A stretch of DNA of 64,000 nucleotides. It comes from Pseudomonas flavescens. Its GTDB lineage: Bacteria > Pseudomonadota > Gammaproteobacteria > Pseudomonadales > Pseudomonadaceae. Of this stretch, positions 1 to 9,381 are shown in pieces; position 1 is the stretch's first letter, and each line of letters begins with the position of its first letter. The DNA lies in NCBI RefSeq assembly GCF_013408425.1, contig NZ_JACBYV010000001.1:3968001-4032000 (forward strand), read 5' to 3'. The notes below the pieces were generated by a model that ran no database searches, was not told the origin of the DNA, and was given only the letters and a program-made list of their open reading frames with translations. A program made the translations under genes and the position numbers.

Positions 1-750
1 CCTCGTGATCGCCTGCTGCGCATCACCAAGGAAGAAGCCCAGCTCTCCAAGCAGGAGACCACCAAACTGCTGGTCCGCGGCCTGGCCCACGAAATCAAGA
101 ACCCGCTGGGCGGCATTCGCGGCGCGGCCCAGTTGCTGGCCCGCGAGCTGCCGGAGGAAAGCCTCAAGGATTACACCAACGTCATCATCGAAGAGTCGGA
201 CCGCCTGCGCAATCTGGTCGATCGCATGCTCGGCTCCAACAAGCTGCCATCGCTGGCGGTCACCAATGTGCACGAAGTACTGGAACGCGTCGCCAGCTTG
301 GTCGAAGCCGAGAGCCAGGGCAGCATCGTGCTGGTGCGCGACTATGACCCGAGCATCCCGGACCTGATCATCGACCGCGAACAGATGATCCAGGCCGTAC
401 TCAACATCGTGCGCAATGCCATGCAGGCGATAGGCTCCAAGCCCGACCTGCGCCCTGGGCGCATCACCCTGCGCACGCGCACCTTGCGGCAGTTCACCAT
501 TGGCTACATTCGCCATCGCCTGGTGACCAAGATCGAAATCATCGACAACGGTCCGGGTATCGCGCCTGAACTGCAGGAAACCATCTTCTATCCCATGGTC
601 AGCGGGCGTGCCGACGGCACCGGGCTGGGCCTGGCGATTACCCAGAACATCATCAGTCAGCATCAAGGCCTGATCGAATGCGAGAGCCATCCTGGCAACA
701 CCGTGTTCTCGATCTTTCTGCCGCTGGAACAAGGAGCAACTCCGACATGA
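1..750 (+). CDS. ntrB: Nitrogen regulation sensor kinase NtrB (GlnL), 5' truncated by window edge
   Basis: This is the C-terminal 249 codons of the cytoplasmic histidine kinase that phosphorylates NtrC when nitrogen is limiting. The frame is open from base 1, so the N-terminal PAS domain lies outside the window. The H-box HEIKNPLGG is visible near base 90, followed by the N-box region (QAVLNIVRNAMQAI), the G1 box DNGPGI and the G2 box GTGLGLAI. The end overlaps the ntrC start by four bases (ATGA), so the two are translationally coupled. In the family, GlnB/PII controls kinase versus phosphatase activity. The identification is firm because of the NtrC partner. Confidence 0.97.
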   Translation, partial: PRDRLLRITKEEAQLSKQETTKLLVRGLAHEIKNPLGGIRGAAQLLARELPEESLKDYTNVIIEESDRLRNLVDRMLGSNKLPSLAVTNVHEVLERVASLVEAESQGSIVLVRDYDPSIPDLIIDREQMIQAVLNIVRNAMQAIGSKPDLRPGRITLRTRTLRQFTIGYIRHRLVTKIEIIDNGPGIAPELQETIFYPMVSGRADGTGLGLAITQNIISQHQGLIECESHPGNTVFSIFLPLEQGATPT

Positions 751-2183
751 GCCGCAGTGAAACCGTATGGATCGTTGACGACGACCGCTCCATCCGCTGG
801 GTCCTGGAAAAGGCCCTGCAGCAGGAGGGCATGAGCACCCAGAGCTTCGACAGCGCCGATGGCGTGCTCGGTCGCCTGACCCGTCAGCAGCCGGACGTGA
901 TCATCTCCGACATTCGCATGCCTGGCTCCAGCGGCCTGGAGCTGCTGGCCAGAATCCGCGAGATGCACCCGCGCCTGCCGGTGATCATCATGACCGCCCA
1001 TTCGGATCTGGACAGCGCCGTAGCGTCCTATCAGGGCGGCGCCTTCGAGTACCTGCCCAAACCCTTCGATGTCGACGAAGCGGTATCGCTGGTCAAGCGT
1101 GCCAATCAGCATGCCCAGGAGCAGCAGGGCCTTCACGTGCCGGTCGTACAAGCGCGCACCCCGGAAATCATCGGTGAAGCGCCGGCGATGCAGGAGGTAT
1201 TCCGGGCCATCGGCCGGCTGTCGCACTCCAATATCACCGTACTGATCAATGGCGAGTCCGGTACCGGCAAGGAGCTCGTCGCTCATGCCCTGCACCGTCA
1301 CAGCCCGCGGGCAGCATCGCCGTTCATTGCCCTCAACATGGCGGCGATCCCCAAGGACCTGATGGAGTCCGAGCTCTTCGGCCATGAAAAAGGCGCCTTC
1401 ACCGGCGCGGCCAACCAGCGGCGCGGGCGCTTCGAGCAGGCCGATGGTGGCACCCTGTTTCTCGATGAGATCGGCGACATGCCGGCCGACACCCAGACCC
1501 GCCTGTTGCGCGTGCTGGCCGATGGCGAGTTCTACCGGGTCGGCGGGCACACGCCGGTCAAGGTGGATGTACGCATCATCGCCGCTACCCACCAGAATCT
1601 GGAAAGCCTGGTCACGGCCGGCAAGTTTCGCGAAGACCTGTTCCACCGCCTCAATGTGATCCGCATCCACATCCCGCGCCTGTCCGATCGCCGCGAAGAC
1701 ATTCCGACCCTGGCCAGGCACTTCCTCAGCCGTGCCGCCACGGAGCTCGCGGTCGAGCCCAAGCTGCTGAAGAGCGAAACCGAGGATTACCTGCAGCAGC
1801 TGGCGTGGCCGGGCAACGTGCGCCAGTTGGAGAACACCTGCCGCTGGATCACGGTGATGGCCTCGGGGCGTGAAGTGCATGTCGACGACCTGCCGCCGGA
1901 GTTGCTCGTCCAGCCCCAGGACAATGCACCGGTCAGCAACTGGGAACAGGCACTGCGCCAGTGGGCCGATCAGGCCCTGGGCCGTGGCCAGTCGAACCTC
2001 CTCGACAGCGCCGTACCGGCGTTCGAGCGGATCATGATCGAGACGGCCCTCAAGCACACGGCAGGGCGCCGCCGTGACGCGGCCATCCTGCTCGGCTGGG
2101 GCCGCAACACCCTGACCCGCAAGATCAAGGAGCTGGGCATGAACGTGGACGGCTCCGAAGAAGACGACAGCGACGACAACTGA
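747..2183 (+). CDS. ntrC: Nitrogen regulation response regulator NtrC (GlnG), sigma-54 activator
   Basis: A 478-residue enhancer-binding protein activating RpoN-dependent nitrogen genes. Domains in order: receiver (about 1-120, acidic pocket DDD near 11-13, phospho-acceptor Asp in ISDIRMP near 55, conserved Lys in PKPF), AAA+ domain (about 140-370) with Walker A GESGTGKE, the sigma-54 contact loop GAFTGA and Walker B-like LFLDEIGD, and a C-terminal Fis-type helix-turn-helix (about 430-475). I chose the ATG at 747 over an in-frame ATG at 678 because it gives the family length and an ATGA overlap with ntrB. A sigma-54 promoter that it might control lies at 34361 in this window. Confidence 0.98.
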   Translation: MSRSETVWIVDDDRSIRWVLEKALQQEGMSTQSFDSADGVLGRLTRQQPDVIISDIRMPGSSGLELLARIREMHPRLPVIIMTAHSDLDSAVASYQGGAFEYLPKPFDVDEAVSLVKRANQHAQEQQGLHVPVVQARTPEIIGEAPAMQEVFRAIGRLSHSNITVLINGESGTGKELVAHALHRHSPRAASPFIALNMAAIPKDLMESELFGHEKGAFTGAANQRRGRFEQADGGTLFLDEIGDMPADTQTRLLRVLADGEFYRVGGHTPVKVDVRIIAATHQNLESLVTAGKFREDLFHRLNVIRIHIPRLSDRREDIPTLARHFLSRAATELAVEPKLLKSETEDYLQQLAWPGNVRQLENTCRWITVMASGREVHVDDLPPELLVQPQDNAPVSNWEQALRQWADQALGRGQSNLLDSAVPAFERIMIETALKHTAGRRRDAAILLGWGRNTLTRKIKELGMNVDGSEEDDSDDN

Positions 2184-2203
2184 GCCGCGCTCGCAACGAC
2201 AGG

Positions 2204-2237
2204 AACGCCGCGTCCCGACCAGGGCGCGGCGTTTTTT
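2204..2237 (+). terminator. Rho-independent terminator after ntrBC
   Basis: A perfect 9-bp stem (AACGCCGCG pairing with CGCGGCGTT, 2204-2212 with 2225-2233) is followed by a run of T. It lies 20 bases past the ntrC stop codon. Confidence 0.9.
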
Positions 2238-2559
2238 ATGAGCACCTGAAAAGCCCGAGCGGCGCTCCAGCGTGGCAGCGGGCCATGCCCGCGATCTCGC
2301 GACACCCGCATGAATCGGTCGCCCCGTTGATTCATCGAAACCGATAGCGTGCTCGCGGGCGCGCTTGCGCTTTTGCCCAGCAGCGAGCACGGCGAATGCA
2401 CGCCATCAGCGCACGAAAACCACACCCGTGCACCACCTGCGCCCAGGCTCTACGCTCGCCGATACCGCCTTGATCGACCACACGCCAGCAACCACGGGGC
2501 CTACAGGTGAAAAACGAAAACTGGCACGCCATCTGCAATGGTATGGATAACCCAGTTTC
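2238..2559. other. Intergenic stretch without a convincing gene
   Basis: Between the ntrC terminator and a 43-bp repeat array. Short open frames exist on both strands, but none has a recognisable domain, a good ribosome binding site or family resemblance. I see no RNA gene. Confidence 0.5.
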
Positions 2560-2731
2560 GGGGACCTTGGTACAGGCAGGCCGGGGATTCCCCTCTTTCT
2601 TTGGGAGCCTCGGTACAGGCAGGCCGGGAACTCCCTTCTTTCTTCGGGGACTCTGATACAGGCAGATCAGATACTCCCCATTTTCTTCGGGGGCCTTGGT
2701 ACAGGCAGGCCGGGTGTCCCCCTCTTTTATC
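2560..2731. repeat. Four-copy 43-bp tandem repeat
   Basis: The core TACAGGCAG recurs at 2571, 2614, 2657 and 2700, an exact 43-base period. Each copy is followed by a C- and T-rich segment (CCCCTCTTTCTT and variants). The third copy is the most diverged (GATACAGGCAGATCAG). The array ends three bases short of the stop codon of the leftward gene at 2734-3174, so it may lie in that gene's 3' untranslated region. It has no spacer diversity typical of CRISPR. Confidence 0.85.
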
Positions 2732-2733
2732 CG

Positions 2734-3174
2734 CTACTGCGGCGCCAGACGAACCGTCAGGCGCCAGCGACCATCGACCTCCTCGGCAGTCAACTCACCA
2801 CGCAAGGGGCGAGCCGCCAGGACACGCACCTCCAGCTCTCTCCCTTCACGAACCACACGCCAGTTGGCCGTGCGCCCGGCGATCTGCAGTTGGCCCTGCC
2901 GCTCGCGGCCCAGCCCCTCGAAGCGCAGCAGGAACGTGCCCTGAAAATCGCTGACCTGCACCTGCGGCTCGACGTTGAACCACAGCACCAGTCGCTCATC
3001 GCCCGCGTCCACGTCCTTCAGATGCATCGCATCGGGATGGAACAGGCGGCCGATCATCAAGCCGACCAGAAAGCCGAAGATCGCCAACGAACCGATCACA
3101 CGCAACCACGGACGCGGTCTTGGCGGCTTATCGGGCGTAGAATGTCTGCCGTCTTCTGGCTCGGAGCCGTGCAT
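2734..3174 (-). CDS. Membrane-anchored hypothetical protein next to trmL
   Basis: A 146-residue protein of unknown function. A proline-rich, basic N terminus (about 1-22) precedes one transmembrane segment (VIGSLAIFGFLVGLMIGRLF, about 26-45). The remaining 100 residues are hydrophilic with a beta-rich look (VSDFQGTFLLRFEGL). An inner-membrane anchor with the C-terminal part in the periplasm is the likely topology. Pseudomonas genomes carry a small gene at this position between ntrC and trmL, which supports it being real. Its start codon overlaps the trmL start codon on the opposite strand by two bases. Confidence 0.8.
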   Translation of the reverse strand: MHGSEPEDGRHSTPDKPPRPRPWLRVIGSLAIFGFLVGLMIGRLFHPDAMHLKDVDAGDERLVLWFNVEPQVQVSDFQGTFLLRFEGLGRERQGQLQIAGRTANWRVVREGRELEVRVLAARPLRGELTAEEVDGRWRLTVRLAPQ

Positions 3175-3634
3175 GTTTCATGTAATCCTTTTTCAACCGG
3201 AAATTCCGCCCAACACCGGCAACATTATCAGGCTCTGTGCCAACAGCGGCTGCCACCTGCACCTGATCGAACCCCTTGGCTTCGAACTGGATGACAAGCG
3301 TCTGCGCCGCGCCGGGCTGGACTATCACGAGTACGCCCCCGTACTGCGCCACGCCAGCCTCGAGGCCTGCCTGGAAAGCCTCGGCCAGCCCCGCGTGTTC
3401 GCCTTCACCACCAAGGGCTCGCAGCCATTTCACGAAGTGCGCTACCAGCCAGGCGACGCCTTTCTGTTCGGCCCGGAAAGCCGCGGTCTGCCTCAGGAAG
3501 TCCGCGACGCCCTGCCGGAACAGCAACGTGTGCGCCTGCCGATGCGCGAGGGGTGCCGCAGCCTCAATCTGTCCAACACGGTGGCGGTGGCCGTTTACGA
3601 AGCCTGGCGCCAGCACGGCTTCAGCATGGGCTGA
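3173..3634 (+). CDS. trmL: tRNA (cytidine(34)-2'-O)-methyltransferase TrmL
   Basis: A 153-residue SPOUT-class methyltransferase that 2'-O-methylates the wobble base of tRNA-Leu using S-adenosylmethionine. The signature pieces are PEIPPNTGNIIRLCANSG near the N terminus, FGPESRGLP in the middle, and SLNLSNTVAVAVYEA at the C-terminal knot that binds the cofactor. I chose the ATG at 3173 (MFHVILFQ), which matches the family N terminus, rather than a longer in-frame start at 2975 that would run back through the opposite-strand gene. The two divergent start codons overlap. Confidence 0.96.
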   Translation: MFHVILFQPEIPPNTGNIIRLCANSGCHLHLIEPLGFELDDKRLRRAGLDYHEYAPVLRHASLEACLESLGQPRVFAFTTKGSQPFHEVRYQPGDAFLFGPESRGLPQEVRDALPEQQRVRLPMREGCRSLNLSNTVAVAVYEAWRQHGFSMG

Positions 3635-3745
3635 GAGACCTCGGCAGATCAGTGCTGGATGCGCAGCCAAACCCGGTAACGGTATCCCTGGGTATCGCTG
3701 CGCTCGACGGCAGGCTACGGCCTTGCGGATATCTGGGTAAGCCAT

Positions 3746-3772
3746 AAAAAAACGCCCCGAAGGGCGTTTTTT
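3746..3772. terminator. Bidirectional terminator between trmL and secB
   Basis: AAAAAACGCCC pairs with GGGCGTTTTTT around a short loop. A-tract and T-tract flank the stem, so it can stop trmL (plus) and the yibN-grxC-secB operon (minus), which converge here. Confidence 0.9.
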
Positions 3773-3790
3773 CATACAAGGACCGATGAC

Positions 3791-4255
3791 TCAGTTGGCC
3801 GCTTGCTGGCGCTGCAGTTCCTGAGCGTACAGGGCATCGAAGTTCACCGGCGCCAGCATCAGGGCAGGGAACGAACCGCGAACGACCAGGTTGTCCAGCG
3901 CTTCGCGTGCGTACGGGAACAGAATGTTCGGGCAGAACGCGCCCAGGGTGTGGCTCATGGAGCCGGCATCCAGACCCTTGATCAGGAAGATACCTGCCTG
4001 CTGCACTTCAGCGATGAAGGCGGTTTCTTCACCGTTCTTCACGGTCACCGACAGCGTCAGCACCACTTCGTGGAAGTCGCCTTCCAGGGCTTTCTGGCGG
4101 GTGTTGAGGTCCATCGCGACGCTCGGGGTCCACTCCTGACGGAAGATCTCAGGGCTCTTCGGCGCTTCGAAGGACAGGTCACGCACGTAGATGCGCTGCA
4201 GGGAGAACTGAGGATTCTGGTCGCCTTGGGCGGCACCGGTAACTTGTTCGGTCAT
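3791..4255 (-). CDS. secB: Protein-export chaperone SecB
   Basis: A 154-residue homotetrameric cytosolic chaperone that holds precursor proteins unfolded and delivers them to SecA. The sequence carries the family core [19 protein letters not shown] near residue 20, then [11 protein letters not shown] and [17 protein letters not shown]. The start MTEQVTG (4255) fits the family better than an ATG two codons upstream (4261). It is the third gene of a leftward operon after yibN and grxC, 47 bases downstream of grxC, a neighbourhood also seen in enterobacteria. Confidence 0.97.
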   Translation of the reverse strand: MTEQVTGAAQGDQNPQFSLQRIYVRDLSFEAPKSPEIFRQEWTPSVAMDLNTRQKALEGDFHEVVLTLSVTVKNGEETAFIAEVQQAGIFLIKGLDAGSMSHTLGAFCPNILFPYAREALDNLVVRGSFPALMLAPVNFDALYAQELQRQQAAN

Positions 4256-4302
4256 GGGCAAAGCCTTCTGCTGTATGGACTTAAAGAAAGGTTCTGGGTC
4301 TA

Positions 4303-4557
4303 TCAGGCACGGAGCAGTGCATCGAGCTTGCCTGCCCGTTCCAGGGCAAACAGGTCGTCGCAGCCACCCACGTGGGTATCACCGATCCATATCTGCGGCA
4401 CCGAAGTGCGACCGGCCTTGCGGGTCATCTCTGCCCGCAGGTCCGGTTTGCCGTCGACGCGGATCTCGTCGAACGCCACGCTTTTGTTGGTCAACAGCTG
4501 CTTGGCGCGGATGCAGTAAGGGCACCAGTCGCTGGAATAGACGACGACCTTGGCCAT
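4303..4557 (-). CDS. grxC: Glutaredoxin GrxC (Grx3 type)
   Basis: An 84-residue dithiol glutaredoxin that reduces disulfides with glutathione. The active site CPYC is in [12 protein letters not shown] near residues 12-15. The cis-proline region [15 protein letters not shown] and the GGCDD glutathione-binding motif follow, as expected for the family. The start lies one base after the yibN stop, so the two are co-transcribed. Confidence 0.96.
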   Translation of the reverse strand: MAKVVVYSSDWCPYCIRAKQLLTNKSVAFDEIRVDGKPDLRAEMTRKAGRTSVPQIWIGDTHVGGCDDLFALERAGKLDALLRA

Positions 4558-4558
4558 C

Positions 4559-4975
4559 TCACTTCACCACGGGCAGGTTGTCGCTGCGCCAGGTGGCGAT
4601 ACCACCGCCCAGACGCGCTGCGGTGAAACCGGCCTTTTTCAGGTCGCGAGCAGCGGTGCCGGCCTGCTGGCCCAGAGCATCGACGATGATCAGGGTCTTG
4701 GCCTTGTGCTTCTCGAGCTCGGCGATACGCGAGGTCAGCTTGTCGAGGGGAATGTTCAGCGCGCCGACGATGTGGCCGGTGGCGAAGTCCTTCTTGTTGC
4801 GGATGTCGATCACTACGCCTTCGTCGCGGTTGATCAGCGCGGTGACTTCGCGACTGCTCAGGCTCTGACCACCCTTTTGCAGCTCAGTGAAGATCAGCAG
4901 CGAGAGGATGATGACGAACAGGCCGCTGAGGATGAAGTGGGTGGTAGCGAATTCAATCAGGTTGGCAAGCATCAC
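4559..4975 (-). CDS. yibN: Rhodanese-like membrane protein YibN
   Basis: A 138-residue protein with an N-terminal transmembrane segment ([16 protein letters not shown], about 13-30) and one rhodanese fold (about 40-135) that includes [20 protein letters not shown]. The loop that normally carries the catalytic cysteine reads VDALGQQAG and contains no cysteine, so sulfurtransferase activity is doubtful. This is also true of the E. coli YibN that I recall. First gene of the yibN-grxC-secB operon. It is divergent from gpmI with a 143-base gap. Confidence 0.92.
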   Translation of the reverse strand: MMLANLIEFATTHFILSGLFVIILSLLIFTELQKGGQSLSSREVTALINRDEGVVIDIRNKKDFATGHIVGALNIPLDKLTSRIAELEKHKAKTLIIVDALGQQAGTAARDLKKAGFTAARLGGGIATWRSDNLPVVK

Positions 4976-5118
4976 GCGGTTCCGGGGACGGTAAAATGCC
5001 GGCCAGTATACACAGCCACGAGAGTCCCACCAAAGGCCGTACGGCGGTGACGGGATCTTTCCTTGGTCGTAGAATGTCAGATCTTTTTTATGCGTCCCTC
5101 AAGCAGAGCGAGCCCAGT

Positions 5119-6654
5119 ATGAGCGCAACGCCCAAACCCTTGGTTCTGGTCATTCTCGACGGCTTCGGCCACAGCGACACGCCCGAGCACAATGCCATCT
5201 TCGCCGCCAACACGCCGGTCTACGACCGTTTGCGTGCCACCCAGCCCCATGGGCTGATTTCCGGCAGCGGCATGGATGTCGGTCTACCGGACGGCCAGAT
5301 GGGCAACTCCGAGGTCGGCCACATGAACCTGGGGGCCGGCCGTGTGGTGTACCAGGACTTCACTCGAGTGACCAAGGCGATCCGCGATGGCGAGTTCTTC
5401 GAGAACCCTGCCATCACCGGTGCCGTGGATAAAGCCGTTGGCGCAGGCAAGGCCGTGCACATCCTCGGCCTGCTGTCCGATGGCGGTGTGCACAGCCATC
5501 AGGACCATCTGGTGGCGATGGCCGAACTGGCTGCCCGCCGCGGTGCCGAGAAAATCTATCTGCACGCGTTCCTCGATGGCCGTGACACCGCGCCGAAAAG
5601 CGCCCAGGCCTCTCTCGAGCTGCTCGACGCGACCTTCACCAGGCTCGGCAAAGGCCGCACCGCTTCGCTGATCGGCCGCTACTTCGCCATGGACCGCGAC
5701 AACCGCTGGGATCGCGTCGCCCAGGCCTACAACCTGATCGCCGCCGGGCAGAGCCAGTTCAGCGCAGACACCGCCGTGGCTGGCCTGGAAGCCGCCTACG
5801 CGCGTGGCGAGAGCGACGAGTTCGTCAAGGCCACCAGCATCGGCGAAGCGGTCAGCGTCGAAGACGGCGACGCCGTGGTGTTCATGAACTTCCGTGCCGA
5901 CCGTGCCCGCGAACTGACCCGCGCCTTCGTCGAGCCGGGCTTCGATGCCTTCGAACGTGCCCGCGTGCCGCAGACCGCCGGCTTCATCATGCTCACGCAG
6001 TACGCAGCGAGCATCGACACACCGAGCGCCTACAAACCCGAGCCGCTGGTCAACGTGTTTGGCGAGTACCTGGCCAACCACGGCAAGACCCAGCTGCGCA
6101 TCGCCGAGACCGAGAAGTACGCCCACGTGACCTTCTTCTTCTCCGGTGGCCGTGAAGAACCCTTCCCCGGCGAAGAACGCATCCTCATTCCGTCGCCGAA
6201 CGTCGCCACCTACGACCTGCAGCCGCAGATGAATGCGCCCGAAGTCACCGACAAGATCGTCGATGCCATCGAGAACCAGCGTTACGACGTGATCGTGGTC
6301 AACTACGCCAACGGTGACATGGTCGGCCACACCGGTGTCTTCGAGGCCGCCGTGGCCGCCGTGGAGTGCCTGGACACTTGCGTAGGGCGCATCGTCGAAG
6401 CACTCGACAAGGTCGGTGGCGAAGCGCTGGTCACCGCGGATCACGGCAACGTCGAGCAGATGCAGGACGAGTGCACCGGTCAGGCGCACACCGCCCACAC
6501 CTGCGAGCCGGTGCCGTTCATCTATGTCGGCAAGCGCGACGTGAGCATCCGCGAAGGCGGCGTGCTGGCCGACGTGGCACCGACCCTGCTGACGCTGATG
6601 GGCATGCCGATCCCCAAGGAAATGACCGGCACCAGCATCGTCACCTTCAACTGA
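5119..6654 (+). CDS. gpmI: 2,3-bisphosphoglycerate-independent phosphoglycerate mutase
   Basis: A 511-residue two-manganese enzyme of glycolysis and gluconeogenesis that interconverts 3- and 2-phosphoglycerate. The N terminus [11 protein letters not shown] carries the first metal ligand. The phosphoserine nucleophile is in [14 protein letters not shown] near residue 62. The C-terminal metal site is in [12 protein letters not shown] chose the ATG at 5119 (MSATPKPLV), which gives the standard family length; an in-frame ATG at 4996 adds 41 unrelated residues. A terminator follows. Confidence 0.97.
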   Translation: MSATPKPLVLVILDGFGHSDTPEHNAIFAANTPVYDRLRATQPHGLISGSGMDVGLPDGQMGNSEVGHMNLGAGRVVYQDFTRVTKAIRDGEFFENPAITGAVDKAVGAGKAVHILGLLSDGGVHSHQDHLVAMAELAARRGAEKIYLHAFLDGRDTAPKSAQASLELLDATFTRLGKGRTASLIGRYFAMDRDNRWDRVAQAYNLIAAGQSQFSADTAVAGLEAAYARGESDEFVKATSIGEAVSVEDGDAVVFMNFRADRARELTRAFVEPGFDAFERARVPQTAGFIMLTQYAASIDTPSAYKPEPLVNVFGEYLANHGKTQLRIAETEKYAHVTFFFSGGREEPFPGEERILIPSPNVATYDLQPQMNAPEVTDKIVDAIENQRYDVIVVNYANGDMVGHTGVFEAAVAAVECLDTCVGRIVEALDKVGGEALVTADHGNVEQMQDECTGQAHTAHTCEPVPFIYVGKRDVSIREGGVLADVAPTLLTLMGMPIPKEMTGTSIVTFN

Positions 6655-6682
6655 ACGACATCGGCCATCGGTCGACAGCGGC

Positions 6683-6722
6683 ACGCCTTGGGTCGCAATC
6701 CGCGATCCGGGGCGTTCTTTTT
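6683..6722 (+). terminator. Rho-independent terminator after gpmI
   Basis: An outer stem ACGCC/GGCGT encloses a second helix (GGGTCGC with GCGATCC, one G-U pair), followed by TTCTTTTT. It lies about 30 bases past the gpmI stop. Confidence 0.75.
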
Positions 6723-6775
6723 AACCCGCGCCAAGGGCATACTAGGCGCGTTCCCCGCCAGGTACCGCCTGCCCC

Positions 6776-8020
6776 ATGTTTCGTGCCCTCATCCTCGTTC
6801 TCCTGACCAGCCTGCTGGTGCCTGCTTTCGCCGACCAGAAAGCGGAAACGCAAAAGCAGTTGGAGGCCGCACGCTCCGACGTCGCCGAGCTGAAGAAGCT
6901 GCTCGAGCAACTGCAGCAGGAGAAATCCGGCGTGCAGAAGCAGCTCAAGTCCACCGAAACCGAAATGGGCGATCTGGAAAACCAGGTCAAGAGCCTGCGT
7001 GACGAGTTGCAGGAGAGCGAAGAGGAACTCAAGCGCCTCGACCAGGAGAAAAAAAAACTCCAGGACGCGCGCATTGAGCAGCAGCGGCTGATCGGCATTC
7101 AGGCGCGCGCCGCCTATCAGGGGGGGCGTCAGGAATACATCAAGCTGCTGCTCAACCAGCAGAATCCGGAAAAGTTCTCCCGCACCCTGACCTACTACGA
7201 TTACCTCGCTGAAGCCCGCATGGAGCAACTGACGGCCTTCAACGAAACGCTGCGCCAACTGGTCAACGTCGAGAAAGACATCGGCCATCACCAGGCTCAG
7301 TTGCAGGAACAGAAAAGCCAGCTGGACACGCGCAGCAACGAGCTGGCGGCCGTACGCAAGGAACGCCAGATCGCCCTGGCCAAGCTGAACAAGGACTACG
7401 CCGCCCGCGGTGAGCGCCTCAAGGCCCGCGAGCAGGAACAGGCCGAGCTCGGCCGCGTACTCAAGACCATCGAGGAAACCCTCGCCCGCCAGGCCCGTGA
7501 AGCCGAGCAGGAACGTCAGCGTGCCCTCGCCGCGGCCCGTGAAAAGCCCGCGACGCCTGCTGCCAGAAAACCTGCGGATGGCCCGCTGGTGAGCTCCGGG
7601 GCCACCTATGGCGGCCCTTTCGGCAATGCCAAGGGCAAGCTGCCGTGGCCGGTGAACGGACGTCTGGTGGCGAGATATGGAACCCCTCGCGGCGAAGACG
7701 CTCGGACTAAGTGGGACGGCGTACTGATCGGCGCCGCCGCCGGTAGTCAGGTACGCGCTGTGCATGGTGGTCGGGTGGTCTTCGCAGACTGGTTGCGCGG
7801 ATCCGGGCTTCTGGTCATCCTCGACCATGGCAACGGTTATCTGACCCTGTACGGGCACAACCAGAGCCTGCTCAAGGACGCCGGAGACATCGTCAAGGCC
7901 GGCGACCCCATCGCCACCGTTGGTACCAGCGGCGGGCAGGACACGCCGGCCCTGTATTTCGCGATTCGCCAGCAGGGCCGCGCCAGCGATCCGGCCCAAT
8001 GGTGTCGGGCGCAAGGATAA
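6776..8020 (+). CDS. envC: Murein hydrolase activator EnvC
   Basis: A 414-residue periplasmic protein that activates septal amidases during division. It has a signal peptide ending near ADQ (residue 20), a long coiled coil (about 20-250, rich in E, Q, K and L) and a C-terminal LytM (M23-like) domain (about 290-410). In that domain the metal-ligand positions of active M23 peptidases are altered (WDGVLIGA, ALYFAIRQ instead of the H...D and HxH motifs), as in EnvC, which activates rather than cuts. It is followed by ctpA after 32 bases and is probably co-transcribed. Confidence 0.93.
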   Translation: MFRALILVLLTSLLVPAFADQKAETQKQLEAARSDVAELKKLLEQLQQEKSGVQKQLKSTETEMGDLENQVKSLRDELQESEEELKRLDQEKKKLQDARIEQQRLIGIQARAAYQGGRQEYIKLLLNQQNPEKFSRTLTYYDYLAEARMEQLTAFNETLRQLVNVEKDIGHHQAQLQEQKSQLDTRSNELAAVRKERQIALAKLNKDYAARGERLKAREQEQAELGRVLKTIEETLARQAREAEQERQRALAAAREKPATPAARKPADGPLVSSGATYGGPFGNAKGKLPWPVNGRLVARYGTPRGEDARTKWDGVLIGAAAGSQVRAVHGGRVVFADWLRGSGLLVILDHGNGYLTLYGHNQSLLKDAGDIVKAGDPIATVGTSGGQDTPALYFAIRQQGRASDPAQWCRAQG

Positions 8021-8052
8021 GCGCCATCTCATTGTCGTAGGAGTTAGTTCGA

Positions 8053-9366
8053 ATGCCGCAACTGTCTCGCCTCACCTCCCTGGCCCTGGCGATTGCCCTG
8101 CTCGGTGGCGCACCTGTGCTGCATGCCGACCAGGCTCCAATCACGCCTCCGCCGGCCGCCGACCAGAGCGCAGCGCCACTGCCGCTCGAGGAGCTGCGCA
8201 CCTTCGCCGAGGTGATGGACCGCATCAAGGCCGCCTACGTAGAGCCGGTTACCGACAAGGAACTGCTGGAGAACGCCATCAAGGGCATGCTCAGCAACCT
8301 CGACCCGCACTCGGCGTACCTCGACCCGAAAGCCTTTGCCGAGCTGCAGGAAAGCACCAGCGGCGAATTCGGCGGCCTGGGCATCGAAGTCGGTACGGAA
8401 GACGGTTTCATCAAGGTGGTCTCGCCCATCGATGACACACCCGCCTCCAAGGCCGGCATCCACCCCGGCGACCTGATCGTCAAGATCGACGGCAAGCCGA
8501 CCAAGGGCCTGTCGATGATGGAAGCCGTGGACAGGATGCGTGGCAAGGCCGGCAGCAAGATTCTGCTCACCCTGGTACGCGAAGGCGGCAAGCCGTTCGA
8601 CGTGGAACTGACCCGCGCGGTGATCAAGGTCACCAGCGTGCGTAGCCAGTTGATCGACCCGGGCTACGGTTACATCCGCGTCACCCAGTTCCAGGTCAAC
8701 ACCGGCGAAGAAGTCGGCAAGGCGCTGAACAAGCTGCGCAAGGAAAACGGCAAGAAGCTCAGCGGCCTGGTCCTCGACCTGCGCAACAACCCGGGCGGCG
8801 TGCTGCAGTCGGCCGTGGAAGTGGCGGATCACTTCCTCAAGAAGGGCCTGATCGTCTACACCAAGGGCCGCATCCCCAACTCGGAGCTGCGCTTCTCGGC
8901 CGACCCGCTCGACGCCAGCGAAGGCGTCCCGCTGGTGGTGCTGATCAACGGTGGCAGTGCCTCGGCATCGGAAATCGTCGCCGGCGCCCTGCAGGATCAC
9001 AAACGCGGCGTGGTGATGGGCACCGACAGCTTCGGCAAGGGCTCGGTACAGACCGTGCTGCCGCTGAACAACGACCGCGCCCTGAAGATCACCACCGCGC
9101 TGTACTTCACCCCCAATGGCCGCTCCATCCAGGCTCAGGGCATCGTTCCGGACGTGGAGGTGGCACGCGCCAAGCTGACTCGCGAGAGCGACGACCCGAC
9201 CCTCAAGGAAGCCGATCTGCAAGGTCACCTGGGCAACGGCAACGGCGGCGCCGACCGTCCGAGCCAGGGCGGTGCTGGCAGGGCGGCTCGTCCGCAGGAT
9301 GACGATTACCAGTTGAGCCAGGCACTGAACCTGCTCAAGGGCCTGAACGTCACCCGCGCCGACTAA
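8053..9366 (+). CDS. ctpA: Carboxy-terminal processing protease CtpA (S41)
   Basis: A 437-residue periplasmic serine protease. It has a signal peptide (about 1-25), an N-terminal helical part, a PDZ domain (about 90-180, containing GGLGIEVG and AGIHPGDLIVKIDG) and an S41 catalytic domain. The Ser/Lys dyad is in GGSASASEIV (Ser near 304) and DSFGKGSVQT (Lys near 329). In P. aeruginosa the protein at this locus, CtpA, degrades peptidoglycan cross-link hydrolases with the help of the lipoprotein LbcA; that role is inferred here from synteny. The tail after residue 390 is Gly/Asp-rich and low in complexity. Confidence 0.94.
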   Translation: MPQLSRLTSLALAIALLGGAPVLHADQAPITPPPAADQSAAPLPLEELRTFAEVMDRIKAAYVEPVTDKELLENAIKGMLSNLDPHSAYLDPKAFAELQESTSGEFGGLGIEVGTEDGFIKVVSPIDDTPASKAGIHPGDLIVKIDGKPTKGLSMMEAVDRMRGKAGSKILLTLVREGGKPFDVELTRAVIKVTSVRSQLIDPGYGYIRVTQFQVNTGEEVGKALNKLRKENGKKLSGLVLDLRNNPGGVLQSAVEVADHFLKKGLIVYTKGRIPNSELRFSADPLDASEGVPLVVLINGGSASASEIVAGALQDHKRGVVMGTDSFGKGSVQTVLPLNNDRALKITTALYFTPNGRSIQAQGIVPDVEVARAKLTRESDDPTLKEADLQGHLGNGNGGADRPSQGGAGRAARPQDDDYQLSQALNLLKGLNVTRAD

Positions 9367-9381
9367 GCGCCAGCGGTAACG

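Noticed and set aside
2560..2731. Small CRISPR-like array
   Set aside because: Unit similarity extends through the whole 43 bases, so there is no repeat-spacer alternation.
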